Shown here: positions 1 through 10,599 of the stretch, piece after piece
Numbering within the stretch: position 1 is the first letter of the stretch
Layout: each line of letters opens with the position of its first letter
Source: Haemaphysalis longicornis
Lineage: Eukaryota > Arthropoda > Arachnida > Ixodida > Ixodidae
Reading direction: 5' to 3'
Assembly (NCBI GenBank): GCA_013339765.2
Contig: CM023449.1
Coordinates: forward strand, 218,721,055-218,785,054
Length of the DNA: 64,000 nt
Made by a program: the position numbers and the translations under genes
The notes under the pieces: model-generated
What the model was told of the DNA's origin: nothing
Seen by the model: the letters and a program-made list of their open reading frames with translations, nothing else
Database searches by the model: none

Positions 1-1080
1 CCCTAAATTCGTAAATGCGCTTTTTTTTTTCACAGAGCAGACAAGATTAACACGAATCAGTGCAGAAATATGTAAGGTGGGTCTGTTGGTAAATTAGCGT
101 CTTTTCCCAGCCGGCACTGTGTAAACCGTTAGGCGCACTCTTTATACCATGCATTGTAACAGGAAAAAATGTGCCGATACCTGCGTCTTCTGGCTTGAAC
201 CTGCGGCAGGCTGATCACTCGCGCTCGCCCGGAGGACATCGCAAGCAGGAGGTGCGGGCTTATCGACTTCGAGAGAGGGGTTTCCCTGCGAAAGGCCGGC
301 ACTGCTTTATAAGCACTTACTTGGGAAAGAGATGGGCACGTACCCACACTTGCTTAGCGAAATCTCTACTTCGCCATGTCACGCAAGGTCATTCACCGAG
401 TCGCTATGACCTTGAGAGGCAGGAGCGTAATGTGGCAGAAGTGAAATCCCGCCATGTGGTCCGCTAAGGAGAAGCGTCGAAGCTGCGCTCGTACCACGTG
501 ACTAGGCGAGGGTAGTATACATAAAGGCTGCTTCGCCGGCACTTGGTCGCTCAGTCTCCCACGGGTGGCGCGCCGCCGCAGGATGGCAAGTGTGGCAGAT
601 GTGACCTAACTTTTGTGAAGCACTGTATGCATAGTCTTTACAAACAAGGCGAAGCAGACCTTTCGCTCGTGTTTACTAGGTGTACAAGTGTAAAACCAGG
701 CGCATTTGTTTTCGGGGAGGATGGGAGTGGGCGGAGCAACCCAAGGTAACCTTTTCTACACAAATGAGGGAGTTCGGCACTGTTTCTAGAGCAAATGTGC
801 ATAACGCCCAGCGTTCACCGTAAAGGCCCGTAGATCTGCATAGAGATATGAAATATAGCACATCTAACAGATACTCCGGTGAGATACGCCTCCCTTTACT
901 TGGCAAACGAGGAACCAGATCAAATGGACTCGCCCATGGTATAAACGCACACAAGACACTGGAAAGAACAGGTAAATTCCAATAAAAATGTAAAATAAAG
1001 ATTTTAATTAGAGGTTTGTTGAACTATCTCTGTGCGAATTATAAGAGGAAATAAGCGGAGCGATAACTTCTTTTTGAACC
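1..1080. other. No gene recognised
   Basis: Only short overlapping reading frames are present and none resembles a known domain. A TATA-like stretch lies near 513 before a C/G-rich tract, but nothing downstream supports a gene. I see no tandem or inverted repeat here. Confidence 0.5.
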
Positions 1081-1217
1081 TTGGTTTTCTGCTCTATTAG
1101 TGTCAAAACCATATGGCATTGGACTACCGAAACAGTATCCCTGTGTTGTACACCACATCAAGTCCAGGATTTATTTTATTATTGCGTTGCATTCGTTCCC
1201 GAGTACCGCCACAGCCA

Positions 1218-1302
1218 CGACCGTGTAACGCCCTGCATTTCCAATAAAATGCTGATTTGGCGGAAGTAACACTTTTCATCGTTATAATAGCGTAAATTTA
1301 TA
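1218..1302 (+). repeat. Dispersed repeat, copy 1 of 2
   Basis: This segment carries GTAACGCCCTGCATTTCC followed by an AT-rich stretch ending in GCGTAAATTTATAT. A clear inverted-orientation copy sits at 27525-27602, sharing both end blocks with small indels between. It is a fragment of an unidentified transposable element, and no coding part is visible. The AT-rich sequence from 1303 to 1797 holds no gene. Confidence 0.6.
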
Positions 1303-1797
1303 TCATTGGTCGTGCAGAAATTTTTGAAAAACAAGAAAATAAAAAACAGAAAAATATTGACAAAAATGGTTCATATTTACAAAATATTCACAAAAGAAGT
1401 AACAAAAAATATTCACAAAAATATGCATGTCATACATCCCCCCAAAACCGAAGATTAAACAAAAAAGTCCGAAAGGAACGTTGAAAAATATGTGTAAAAA
1501 CAGCGTAAACGGATGAACTCTTCAGTACGCCTTGCATCTCCGAAAAAAAAGCGAAGTAAAGGCCATTCATTTCTGCCGTGGTATAAATTGCTATCATTGG
1601 CCAAAAGAAACAAAAAACTAAAATAAAATAATCCAGCGTCTCTCGCTGCTCGTACCCATATTTGGCTGTAAAGAACTCACGCTAGACAAGCGGCATCAGA
1701 ATGCCACGCATTGGTAGACAATTCTCGGAATTTCTATAGATTTTTTGAAGCTACTAACCACGACCAACTATAAATTTGGTCGTGCTACTAACACACT

Positions 1798-3240
1798 GTG
1801 CACATTTCTGCCATGTATTTGTGTGATGTTTTGCAGCCCCTTTCTACAGACCATCTACCGTATGACTGGAAGGTGGGGAAGGTCTTTGCCATTTTAAATC
1901 AGGTAATAGATATTCCAACCCAATTATCATCCCACCTCTCTCACGAGCATTTTTCGCTAACTCATGTAACACGGAATTTATTCCCAAATCTTGGAATGTC
2001 GGCATTTGAACAATTTTTTTCACCCTTCCCAGCATGGTTTCCGTCAGGGCTTTTCTTTCGAAACTCAATTGGCCATATTTCATGACCTCCATTCTCGCCT
2101 TGTCTGCAAACAGATGTCATATTTATCCACTTCGCTAAGATTTTTTATAAGATACCCCACCAACACGTGCTAGTAAGAGTTTCTCAGCTCACACCCAAAT
2201 ATCCTTCACTGGATAAGACAATTTCTAAACAACCGCTCGCAATATGTAGTAATAAATAACCATTCTTCAACTTCGCATCCTGTAAAGTCTGGCGTCTCAG
2301 GAGGTTCTGTTCTCGGCCCCCTTCTGTTTCTCATATACATTAATGACCTTCCGTAGCACATTTCAAGTCAAAGATCTGCACGCTGACGACTGCACCATGT
2401 ACTGCCCCGTCACCAACTCATCCTACCAGCTAACCCTACAACAGGGCCTCCTCCCGTTCAAGAGTGCTGCGTTACGTGGCTGATGACACTTAATCCTACC
2501 AAATGTAATGTTATATCGTTTACCCGCCGGCACAATCCTTTAACCTTCACGTAAAAGATGTATAATGTAACAATAGACCTAGTTCCTTCATTCAAATACC
2601 TTGATGCCACTTTGACAAACGATCTTTCATGGAAGGTTCCCGTAACCAACATTATCGCCTCAGCCAATAAAACGCTTCGTTTTCTCAAACGTCATCTCCG
2701 CCATGCCCCATCACATATCAAGCAACTCGCGCACAAATGCCCTATTCTTTCTCAACTTCAATACGCATGCCCTATCTGGAACCCACACCAAATATATCTT
2801 GCCAACGCACTTGAAGCTGTTCAAAACCGCGCCACCTACGATATCAGAATTTCATCCTTAAAAGCCCAATCATACTGGACCCTCTTTCTTCCCGCCGTCG
2901 CATCACCACCCTTACTCTCTCTTTCATAGATTCCATTATTGTTCACTCAACTCCGCACCTTACATCACCCCACAGACGTACATATCTCATGGCACCGGTC
3001 AAGTATAAGGCCACCGCACCCGGACCACCACCTTCGCTGCCTTCCTCTTCCCATGCGCTGCTAATGACTGGGCCGGTCTTCCCTTCCATATCGCCGCCAT
3101 CACCAGCCACCACTCGTTCACTGCCGAAGTAACGACTCATCTGTCCCGCTAATTGTTGTCTTGTGGCTACAAAGCCCGTTTCCTGTGCTCAAACCACCCC
3201 TTACATAATGTCCCCATTTAATCGGTCTTTAAGGAAAATA
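1798..3240 (+). mobile_element. Decayed CR1/Jockey-type LINE (RT pseudogene)
   Basis: Reverse transcriptase of a non-LTR retrotransposon broken by frameshifts and stops. In order, across frames, I read DWKVGKV (about 1858), a QHGFR..FETQL block (2030-2075), a degenerate FAKIFYKIPH equivalent of the D-containing palm motif A (about 2115-2165), GSVLGPLLFLIYINDLP (motif B region, about 2300-2350), HADDC (motif C, about 2380), LNPTKCNVISFTRR (about 2490) and a 123-residue open C-terminal part (2558-2929) with FKYLDATLTNDLSW and the QNRA block. It ends near 3240 in a short AAAATAAAATAA tail, as LINE insertions do. The 5' half, including the endonuclease, is missing (5' truncation). RT order and tail are seen; the CR1/Jockey assignment comes from general family resemblance. 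Confidence 0.85.
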
Positions 3241-3344
3241 AAATAAAATAATGGCCGAATAAGGATTACGTGGGGTGGGCGAGTTGAAAGCCTACAAAAC
3301 ATACACTATTACAAAAAGATGCAAAAAGAAAAAAATTCACCATC

Positions 3345-3678
3345 TTCCCGTAGGGGAACCCTGATAGTATGCGAAGCAGCCATGGGTCGACTCAAGTTCC
3401 CATTAATTCTCAGTTCGATCGCGGCGTTGCGGGAGGAGAATGAGGGGAGCGGAGCACGCGTGCGCGTCATTTCTACCGCGGAGCTACAGTGGCGCCACCA
3501 GCGGAGTATGCAGCGGCTACCGTCGCGTCTCTAACCCTCTAACCCTCTAGCCATTCGTTGCGCAATCCCGGAGAGAAAAGGAGCTTCGGAGAGGAGAGGA
3601 GGAATGCCGGAGAGGAGAGGAGCGTCGGAGAGGAAAGGAAGAATGCCTCGCATACTACTCAGGGTTCCCCTACGGGAA
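3345..3678. mobile_element. MITE with ~35 bp terminal inverted repeats
   Basis: The left end begins TTCCCGTAGGGGAACCCTGA and continues to a GTATGCGA block. The right end, read on the other strand, is the same with one short insertion and a substitution. The interior holds purine-rich GGAGAGGAG repeats and no transposase, so this is a non-autonomous DNA element. Superfamily is unassigned because no clear target duplication is visible. Confidence 0.65.
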
Positions 3679-3699
3679 TATGACAACGGGGGTTGAAGG

Positions 3700-5400
3700 C
3701 GAAGCTATCTCGTGATGCATTCTTTGGTTGGCCAATCCCTAGGGGCATCCTGCCGCAATCATCAGCGGTGCCTGGCCAGACATGCGCAGTGGGGGGTGTG
3801 GACGCCGCACAACGGCGCCCACACAATGGCGGAGGGAACAGGCTCGACCATAAGCTGCTTCGCATCTAAAACATATAGTGGTTCTTTAGGAATGTGTGCA
3901 AGGAGACGTGGCACGGAGGGAAAGGGGGGGTAGAATTTGTCGCCTAAATTAGGGGGGGGCGGTGTATGGGACCACGGGCCATCTCCTGGGTACATCGCTG
4001 GCAAGAGACCAATTGCTTCCCTAAACACGTTCGCTAAAATATTCACCCTCAAGCGAATTACATGAAGTCAGGCAAACCGATCAGCGGCAGATCAATTAGC
4101 GTTCAGCTAGTCATGCCAACCCACAGTCCAATCCAAATCGACTTTGATTTATGGGGTGACAGCATGACTAATGTGGTTTGGCTGGCCATTGAGCGTAACG
4201 CATTAGACAAATAATTCGGGCATTCCTCCTCCCCCAGTTCAATCGTGTACAGCTAGACTGTGGGCTACACAGAAGGTTTGTCCGACAGTGAACTGGTGAA
4301 GTTTCAGCACCACCACCACGACCGCTGCAGGAATGGATGGACTACCTTAAAAAATGCTTCTCGTAAAATTATGGCACGTCTATACCTGTTTTGCAATGGC
4401 CATCCTCGAGTGGAGGGCGCTAAATATGCGAAGTCGGGTACCGGTACCCACCGCCACTGGCGTAGCGTACGCTACCCGCGTTGCTAAATAGCAGGGCGAC
4501 GAAGCGGTCCCACTACGACCCGCGCAGTACACGGTCGGCGTACCTGCGCATGCTCACAGCCGGTCCCGCCTCGGCTTCGAATGCGAAGCGGCGCCAGTCG
4601 GCTACAGGGTGCCGTACCGGTGCCGACTACGCTCCGCTACAACTCTTTAATCTCAGGCTTTTACCGCTATTTGTCATATTAAAATACCCAAGGTAATATG
4701 TGGCAGTAGCCATCTTGTTCACCACGGTAGTTAGTCTGGTTTATCTACATGTCTGACAACAAAAAATTTATCTTAACACGTGCGCTACTAGTGCAGCGAC
4801 ATTCCTAACAATAGCATACTTTGCCAAACACTCCCTCCTATTACGTACTTAGTATAGAATGTGGTAATTGTCAGGGACCTATGTAGCATTCGCGCCAAAA
4901 TAGAGGCAATGAAACATCGTTTCTTTTTTTTTTTGAAGAAGACGAAGAAGAAGAAACGAATGCAAACAGGCCTCACCTTGGACTTCTTGATGGGCCTACG
5001 TGAGAGAGATTTCACACTCCTTGATAGCTGCTGCGTCCCACGGGAAACACCCTGCTGTTGGGACGTTGGCTGCGTAACAAAAAGAAAAGTGAGGCTTGTC
5101 AGAAATGCACAGCTAGATCCGCCAGAGGCATCTCAACGAGAAGTTACAACATAGCGTTTCTTGATACAATTTACCCGTTTGTTGCGTTTGGCAGGCACAA
5201 CTTCGCAATCAAACAACGGAGACCTCGCAAAATATCGAGTACGACACAGCAAAGCTGCGGCGTGAAAATGATGGACACTTGAGGTGAAACATCTAACGCT
5301 CACTTTTTGCTGAAGGCCGAGCGTAGGCGTAAATTTACTGAGCGTTTAACTTTCACGACGCTTTCACCCATTGAAAAGAGGCGAACGTATGTCGGCATTC
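3700..5400. other. No gene recognised
   Basis: Contains low-complexity tracts (poly-G near 3926 and 3952, A/G-rich GAAGAAGACGAAG near 4940) and only short frames. Nothing here can be assigned. Confidence 0.5.
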
Positions 5401-5417
5401 TAAAGAACAAAGTAGTG

Positions 5418-5500
5418 GTAAAGCGCTCGTCCTGTGATCCTTTCGTTTGCGTCGCGTTTTTTCAGTGTCGCGCTTTTTGAAGGCTTCGACGTGTAGTGGA
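5418..5500 (+). repeat. Half-copy of a hairpin element
   Basis: GCTCGTCCTGTG followed by TTTCGTTTGCGTCGCGTTTTTT resembles one arm of the hairpin at 36685-36780. The block after it, GCTTTTTGAAGGCTTCGAC, recurs near 37470. It is a remnant of a dispersed repeat that also adjoins the palindromic element near 37 kb. From 5500 to 6560 I see no gene. Confidence 0.45.
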
Positions 5501-6567
5501 TAAAGACGGGAATCGATGACACTGTGCAAGATATTTCATGTTCAACCGGCGGCAGGGACCAAACATATTCGCGTCCATGTCGTGAACCCTGGAAACCTCT
5601 AATAGCAGGGCTCGACAGAGCCACAAATATTGTACAAGATACCCTTTACTTGACTTCTCATGCGGCTTCTTGTCGCGGGTATTCGTTGCTACAGTTCAGG
5701 GAAATCCAAGCAGTTCGGGCTTACCCGTATTTCCCTGCGAGTTGGGGATCCACTGATCTCAGGTGCAGCGTTTGAATGCGTCGACGGGGTGAGTGTTGTC
5801 GAGCTGCGTTTGGCTTCGTAGGCGTCCTGCACGGCGAAATGGAGTCTGTGTGAAGCAACTTGCATATCAAACAGATTCCTGTATTAAGTTTCGAATTACA
5901 TGTCACCTGCAGTTATATTCCGCATATATCGGCGCTGGTTGGGGTCACAAACGCAGTTCATTTGCTGTTCTCTGTACTGCAATAATGATGGCGCTATTAT
6001 GCGGATGTGTCTCATTTAAGTGAGCACAGATTGCAGCGCAATTATTAAAGCTTAAAGCGAGAGCTTTCTTAGTGAGACCAATGGCTTCCTGTCAAATTAC
6101 TAATGCACTTCCCCATAGAACAGGGTTTGTCGCTTAAAAAGCTCTGGTAAGACACACGGCTGAGTGCGTGTAACCTGGGCTGCCATTATGTCAAAATGGT
6201 TACTTGAAAATCGTGAAAAATGAGCCGTTATAGATAAGGCAATACGCATAAAACGCATTGACCACCAGGAAGGAATGCAATAGTATAGCCTACATCTCAT
6301 AAACCACGTATCAGTATGCAGTTAGATCATTCGTGGAATGCCTTTACTTAGTGCGCGAAAAATCAGTGCACGGGCTCAATTCCTTTCTTTGCGATTTGGG
6401 TCTTTGGAAGTTTGAATATCGATTGTACGCACTTTAAGCCGAGGCTGTACGCTTTTTTAGCGAAGGTTTTGACTCACTCTTGACGCAGTTTCGGTGTGAG
6501 AAAGCTTTCGCGATTCTTTAAACGTTTTTTGGAGTGGGACAGTAATTTTTAAACATGAATCCCAAGG

Positions 6568-6768
6568 GTCAATTGGCATGCTAAATACGTTTTGTCGCTT
6601 TGAAAATATACCAGAAACAAAACCAGTTGTGAAATACCATAGTAAACACGTGATATTAATGACAAAAGTTCAATTATCATGCAAAAGAAGTTGTGTCGCT
6701 TTGAAAATAGACGAGAAACGAACCCGCAGTAACATACAATAGCAAACACGTGACGTTAAAGATGATTG
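6568..6768 (+). repeat. Two-copy tandem repeat, ~100 bp unit
   Basis: Two adjacent units (about 6568-6667 and 6668-6768) share TCAATT-CATGC, TTGTGTCGCTTTGAAAATA, GAGAAAC and AGCAAACACGTGA in the same order and spacing, with scattered substitutions. No coding content. Confidence 0.7.
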
Positions 6769-6778
6769 TCTCTGTTGC

Positions 6779-7174
6779 GGCTACTTAAACACGAAACTTT
6801 TCGTCTGTGTCTCGATCCAGTCGCCCGGCCGAAAGTTCAAAATTCTTGAACGAGACGTTTATATAAGCATAACATTTCCCATCCAGTGAATGTGGTAGCA
6901 TATTTTATGCTTGTCAGCATTGTTCAGCGGTGAGAACAGTCTTATTTGAGGCAAAGCATTGATTCATGAGTGTATACGAGCAGTTTTCTTTCATTAAAAC
7001 GCCGGCGTAACTATTGCGATAGCAAACAAAAATAACGCGATAAAACGGTATTTTAACGTGAAAATACAAAATGTCGCGTTGAAATTTTTTTTTTTTACTT
7101 TTGACCTGGAGGCCGAATCCAGGGAATGACAGACAGGCGGGCAGGCAGAACGAAATTTCGGCGTTTAAGTAGCA
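6779..7174. mobile_element. MITE with GCTACTTAAAC inverted ends
   Basis: The left end reads GCTACTTAAACACGAAACTT and the right end, reversed, reads GCTACTTAAACGCCGAAATT. A cysteine-tRNA-like or coding content is not present. A related single end (GGCTACTTCAGTGCAGAAATTT followed by repeated CTGTCTGT) occurs near 31472. The element has no open reading frame of note and is presumed non-autonomous. Confidence 0.6.
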
Positions 7175-7247
7175 TTCGTCTTTAGAAAGATACAGACGTC
7201 AAAAGTGTTAACAACAAAGCGGCCGGGCGCCAGCCTATGTATACAGC

Positions 7248-7475
7248 CATGTACAAGTGAAATGCGAACACGATAATGTTAACCAGAACACGCAAAATCG
7301 AAAAGTACTGCTTGTTGATATGAAGTAACGGCATGCTCTTGGTATATTTGGAAAGCCACATTTCCCAACTTTGTGGCTGTAATTGAGCCACAGGTCAATT
7401 GGGTATGCGTGAAACGAAATCGCGCTGTTTGTGCGTTATGGTTCATATTTTGTGTTCGAATTTCATTTGTCCATG
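7248..7475. mobile_element. MITE copy A (family shared with 29976-30214)
   Basis: Imperfect terminal inverted repeats (GTGAAATGCGAACAC at the left, GTGTTCGAATTTCAT at the right) enclose an interior that follows the 29976-30214 element in order: an AAATCGAAAAGTACTG block, GGCATGCT, TATTTGGAAAGCCAC, TTTCCCAAC, ATTGCGCTGTTTGTG-like and GGTTCATATTTTGTGTTCG. It is more diverged than the other copy. No transposase. Confidence 0.7.
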
Positions 7476-7642
7476 ACTGAGCAGAACGGGAGCTTATCCG
7501 GTTTATCCACCGCCGCATCTTCGGAGGCTGATGATTAGCGAAACCATGGGCGATACTGCACTCTCCTCTAGAGCATGCGCACAATCTCCCTGAAGCTCAG
7601 GCACTAGCGAACGCTTCCGCTCTGTACATAGGCTGGCACATA

Positions 7643-8606
7643 GAGTAATCCCTCGTCATAACGAAGTCAGCGGGACGGCGAAAAATTTCGTTATAAGCGG
7701 TATTTTGATATAAGCGACCACTCAAGAAAACTAAAGTAGTTGAGCTTTATTTGCGCCACAACTGCGAGGAATCAGAGCACAATGTATTCATTGAAGCACA
7801 ACTTTATTCAGGTGCAAAAAATGCAGTGAGCTTTGGCTGTTTCATGTTCTTGCCGGGCGCGAGCAACCCCGCTCCAATTTGACCAAGCAGTGACTGGCGT
7901 CCGAACGCCTCGCAGAATGCTAAGCGAATGAGGAGGAGAATGCAGTGGCCACTTTTATAAGGGGGGGGGGGGGGGGGCGTAACGGAACGCTACGAGCGTT
8001 TCGCGCTGGAACGAGCCGCAAATTCCACAGCTGGAATCTGAGGTTGCGTATGATGAGCTCAAACAACGATCACCCGCTCATTCTGGGTACACAGCACAAT
8101 CCTGAAAACTGACCGGTTTTGCACGGGGGGCTCTGCATGATTACAGGGAAATTTTTTCCGGAGGTTTGCAGCCCTTAAGTTAGTAAAACGAGTATTTGGG
8201 CGCCCAACTCTCGACAACACTTCTAATTCCATACGCTTTCAGTGTCAGTGTTCGAAAACTGTCGCGTCCACGCCATTGACCAATGTCTATGAACAAAATT
8301 CAATCACCCTACCACGCATTTCGACGTTTGTCTTAAATCGGATGGCGCAAACTGAGCATGACCGGCTCGAGAACATCGCAGGGGAAACACCAGCTTGTTG
8401 ACTCCCCGTATTGACCGCCTGACACACCACTGGGTCGCCACCGCTCGGCGACGCCTCCGATCGCCACTTCGCTCTAAGCGGGTCCAGCTCTTCGTGCGCT
8501 TCGAGTAATGCGGCCTAAAATGCATGCGTTTGGGTTGGGACCAGAAGAAATTTCGAATAAAGCGATATTTTGAGCAAAGCGATTTTGTTATAACGAGGGA
8601 TTGCTG
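7643..8606 (-). mobile_element. Tigger/pogo-like DNA transposon, deletion derivative
   Basis: The ends are inverted repeats: AGTAATCCCTCGTCATAACG on the left and AGCAATCCCTCGTTATAACA on the right strand, directly flanked by a TA duplication (7641-7642 and 8607-8608). A TA target and an AATCCCTCGTTATAAC-type end are typical of pogo/Tigger relatives in the Tc1/mariner superfamily. At 964 bp there is no DDE transposase, so it must have moved in trans. Two AATAAA signals on the minus strand near 7750 and 7805 suggest the lost transposase was transcribed toward low coordinates. A 20-base poly-G run lies near 7962. Confidence 0.8.
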
Positions 8607-9030
8607 TAGTTCTTTGTTGTTAACACTTTTGACGACTGTACTTGTAGGCTGCATCTGCACACGCATCGCGGACGTATTCGTCTCTGCTTTAAAGGTAGAT
8701 TTTGCCACAGCACAGGGGTTCTCAAGTGGGGATCCGCAAACGCCAAGAAATCCGCGAAGCCCTCCCCAAAACTGTGCCCTCTATGCAACATCTCAGCTGT
8801 GCAAAAAAATCCAGGCTCAAGGGAGGCTTATATTGTTTGTAGGGTCGGCAATGTATGCAAGACAAAATGTTCTGGCAATAGGAAATGGGACAACATATTT
8901 ACATCTTGGGGTCCCCGTCCCTACTACAAGCCCAAATGAAATCCTGCCACATGACCCTTTTGAAACCCGTAGCTCTATGGACATGGTTTCATCGTTACAA
9001 GAAGGTCTGCCAGGGGCTACTACTGCCTTG

Positions 9031-9306
9031 TCAGTGGACATCGAAGACTTGTTTTACTCTGTGCCCCATGACGAACTGTTCTCTGCCATTCGTGAACTGA
9101 TTGATGAAACGGGTGTGGTCAAGTTTCAAAATGAGTGCGGTGTCAGTGCTGATGCTTTCCTTGAGTTGGTGGCTTTGTACCTCTCGTCGACTGTAGTTCA
9201 ATTTCGTGACCGCACTTTCATTCAAAAGACAGGAATCTGTATTGGTTCTGCCGTGGCCCCTGTATTGTGCAAGATTTTCCTGTCTATAGTTCGATCAAAA
9301 GCTTAA
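9031..9306 (+). pseudogene. Penelope RT palm fragment
   Basis: This is the best preserved part of the element's reverse transcriptase: motif A with the catalytic aspartate in VDIEDLFY, a helical segment (FQNECGVSADAFLELVALYL), and motif B with GICIGSAVAP. The frame closes at 9306 just before the motif C block, which continues one frame over. The open frame extends upstream to 8524, but the part before about 8800 runs through the end of the neighbouring Tigger-like element and is not genuine coding sequence. Confidence 0.85.
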
Positions 9307-10102
9307 GGGAGTCACAGAAAGTGACGTCAGAGTGCTTCGCATGTTTCGTTACGTGGATGATTTTTTAGTAGTGTTAAAACTTTTGCCCTCTGACTGCCCG
9401 AAACAAGCGGCTGAAGACATTTTAAAAGCATTTTAAGGCGTGCTCCGAAACCCTAAATTTTACCTTTGAACGTGCCTGAGAATAAAACCATTAGGTTTTT
9501 TAGATTTAACGCTAACTTTTAAAGACGACAGCCACGTTTGCTGGATTTACTCACCTAGGACTAAGAAGGCGCTGCTTCCGTTTGATTCGAGTCACTCCAA
9601 ATTGGTAAAAAGAGGCATAGCCACATTATGTTTCCGCAGTGCACTCCAAAAAGCTGTGTCCACGCAATCCGGAAAGCCTGGACTGTCAGGCTCAGAGGCT
9701 AAATGCAGCGGGGGTTTCCCAGCACAGTGCTTACGGCAGTCGCTGAGTGCCTCCATGTTAAGCTTAAAAGGCAACAGAAAAGTGAACAAAGGCCTGATGA
9801 AAACAAAGAAAAAAGAAAATTTCAAGTGATGCATTACCTTCATAAAGTGTCACACAACTTAAAGAAAGTGCTTCGCGGCATGGTGTGCGATTAGTGTTTC
9901 CTGCCGCGCCATGTAAGCTGTCTGGGTTGTGCACGCGCATATGAAAATGCGGGAAAAAAGAGAGGTGCGTGTAAAACGAAGCATGAAAAACAATTCGTAA
10001 AGTGTGACGAAAGAGTCTTTACAACATTCCGTGACGTTTGGTAAGTATATATAGGCCAAACAGGTCGATGCATCAACGACCGGTTACGAGAGGCACTGCG
10101 CG

Positions 10103-10330
10103 TTGATCAGAGGGCAGGAGACCGGTCATCTTTCTTATCACTGTCGTCAGTGCAAACGTCAGGGCAAATGTGAGGCTTTGTTTGAAAAAGTGACGAGTCT
10201 GGGAAAAGGCAGGACTAAAAAGAGAGGGGAAATAATTGAATCGCTCTACATCACAACAGGAAGAATGAAATTGCGTGAGTGTTCTTCTTCCATCTCCCTC
10301 AGCGATAAAGAGAATCGCGTTCCTACAAAG
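10103..10330 (+). pseudogene. Penelope GIY-YIG endonuclease C-terminus
   Basis: Continuing from the GQTGRCINDRLRE segment at about 10060, this part shows HLSYHCRQC...CEALFEKV and GEIIESLYI, which holds the conserved glutamate position of GIY-YIG domains, then SISLSDKE. The reading frame runs on to 10564, but the region after about 10330 is non-coding tail of the element. Confidence 0.7.
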
Positions 10331-10599
10331 CTGAGCGAAAAAGTGTATTTCGATAGCGTTTTATCAGAACGTGCGTACTGTTGCGACATGCGTAGGCTTG
10401 GTCGTTCTCTGGTTGTTTCGTTTTTCAATAAATTTTCAGTTGCTAGTCCAGCGTTGTGTGTTGTCCTCGTCTCTTCTACGTCTTCCGTCTATTTCGCTGG
10501 TTTTTTCACCTTCGAAATCCTCCGCACACTTATGCTTGAGAGCTACTGCTGCAGCATAAATTAGGCGTAAAGAACAGTGTATACGGCTGAGTGACGATG

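Larger units (their letters stand above)
8800..10560 (+). mobile_element. Penelope-like retroelement (RT plus GIY-YIG), broken
   Basis: The RT core is read from 8800 to 9306 with palm motif A (LSVDIEDLFYSVPH, about 9031) and motif B (KTGICIGSAVAPVLCKIF, about 9226). A frame change follows and then FRYVDDFLVVL (motif C, about 9342). A further frame gives RFLDLTLTF and LVKRGIATLCFRSALQKA (9495-9660), then YLHKVSHNLKKVLRGMVC (about 9835-9890). The C-terminal endonuclease is read as SIYIGQTGRCINDRLRE (about 10045-10090), then the EIIESLYI...SISLSDKE block (10230-10310). RT followed by GIY-YIG is the hallmark of Penelope-like elements. At least three frameshifts and one internal stop make it inactive. 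The conserved upstream RT motifs are only weakly readable, so the 5' limit is approximate. Confidence 0.88.

Noticed and set aside
3529..3552. TAACCCTCTAACCCTCTAGCC, reminiscent of telomeric repeats
   Set aside because: Only two imperfect units of a different period, inside a MITE.
8524..8800. N-terminal extension of the Penelope RT frame
   Set aside because: Runs back through the end of the Tigger-like element and the inverted-repeat arm, so it is chance open sequence.
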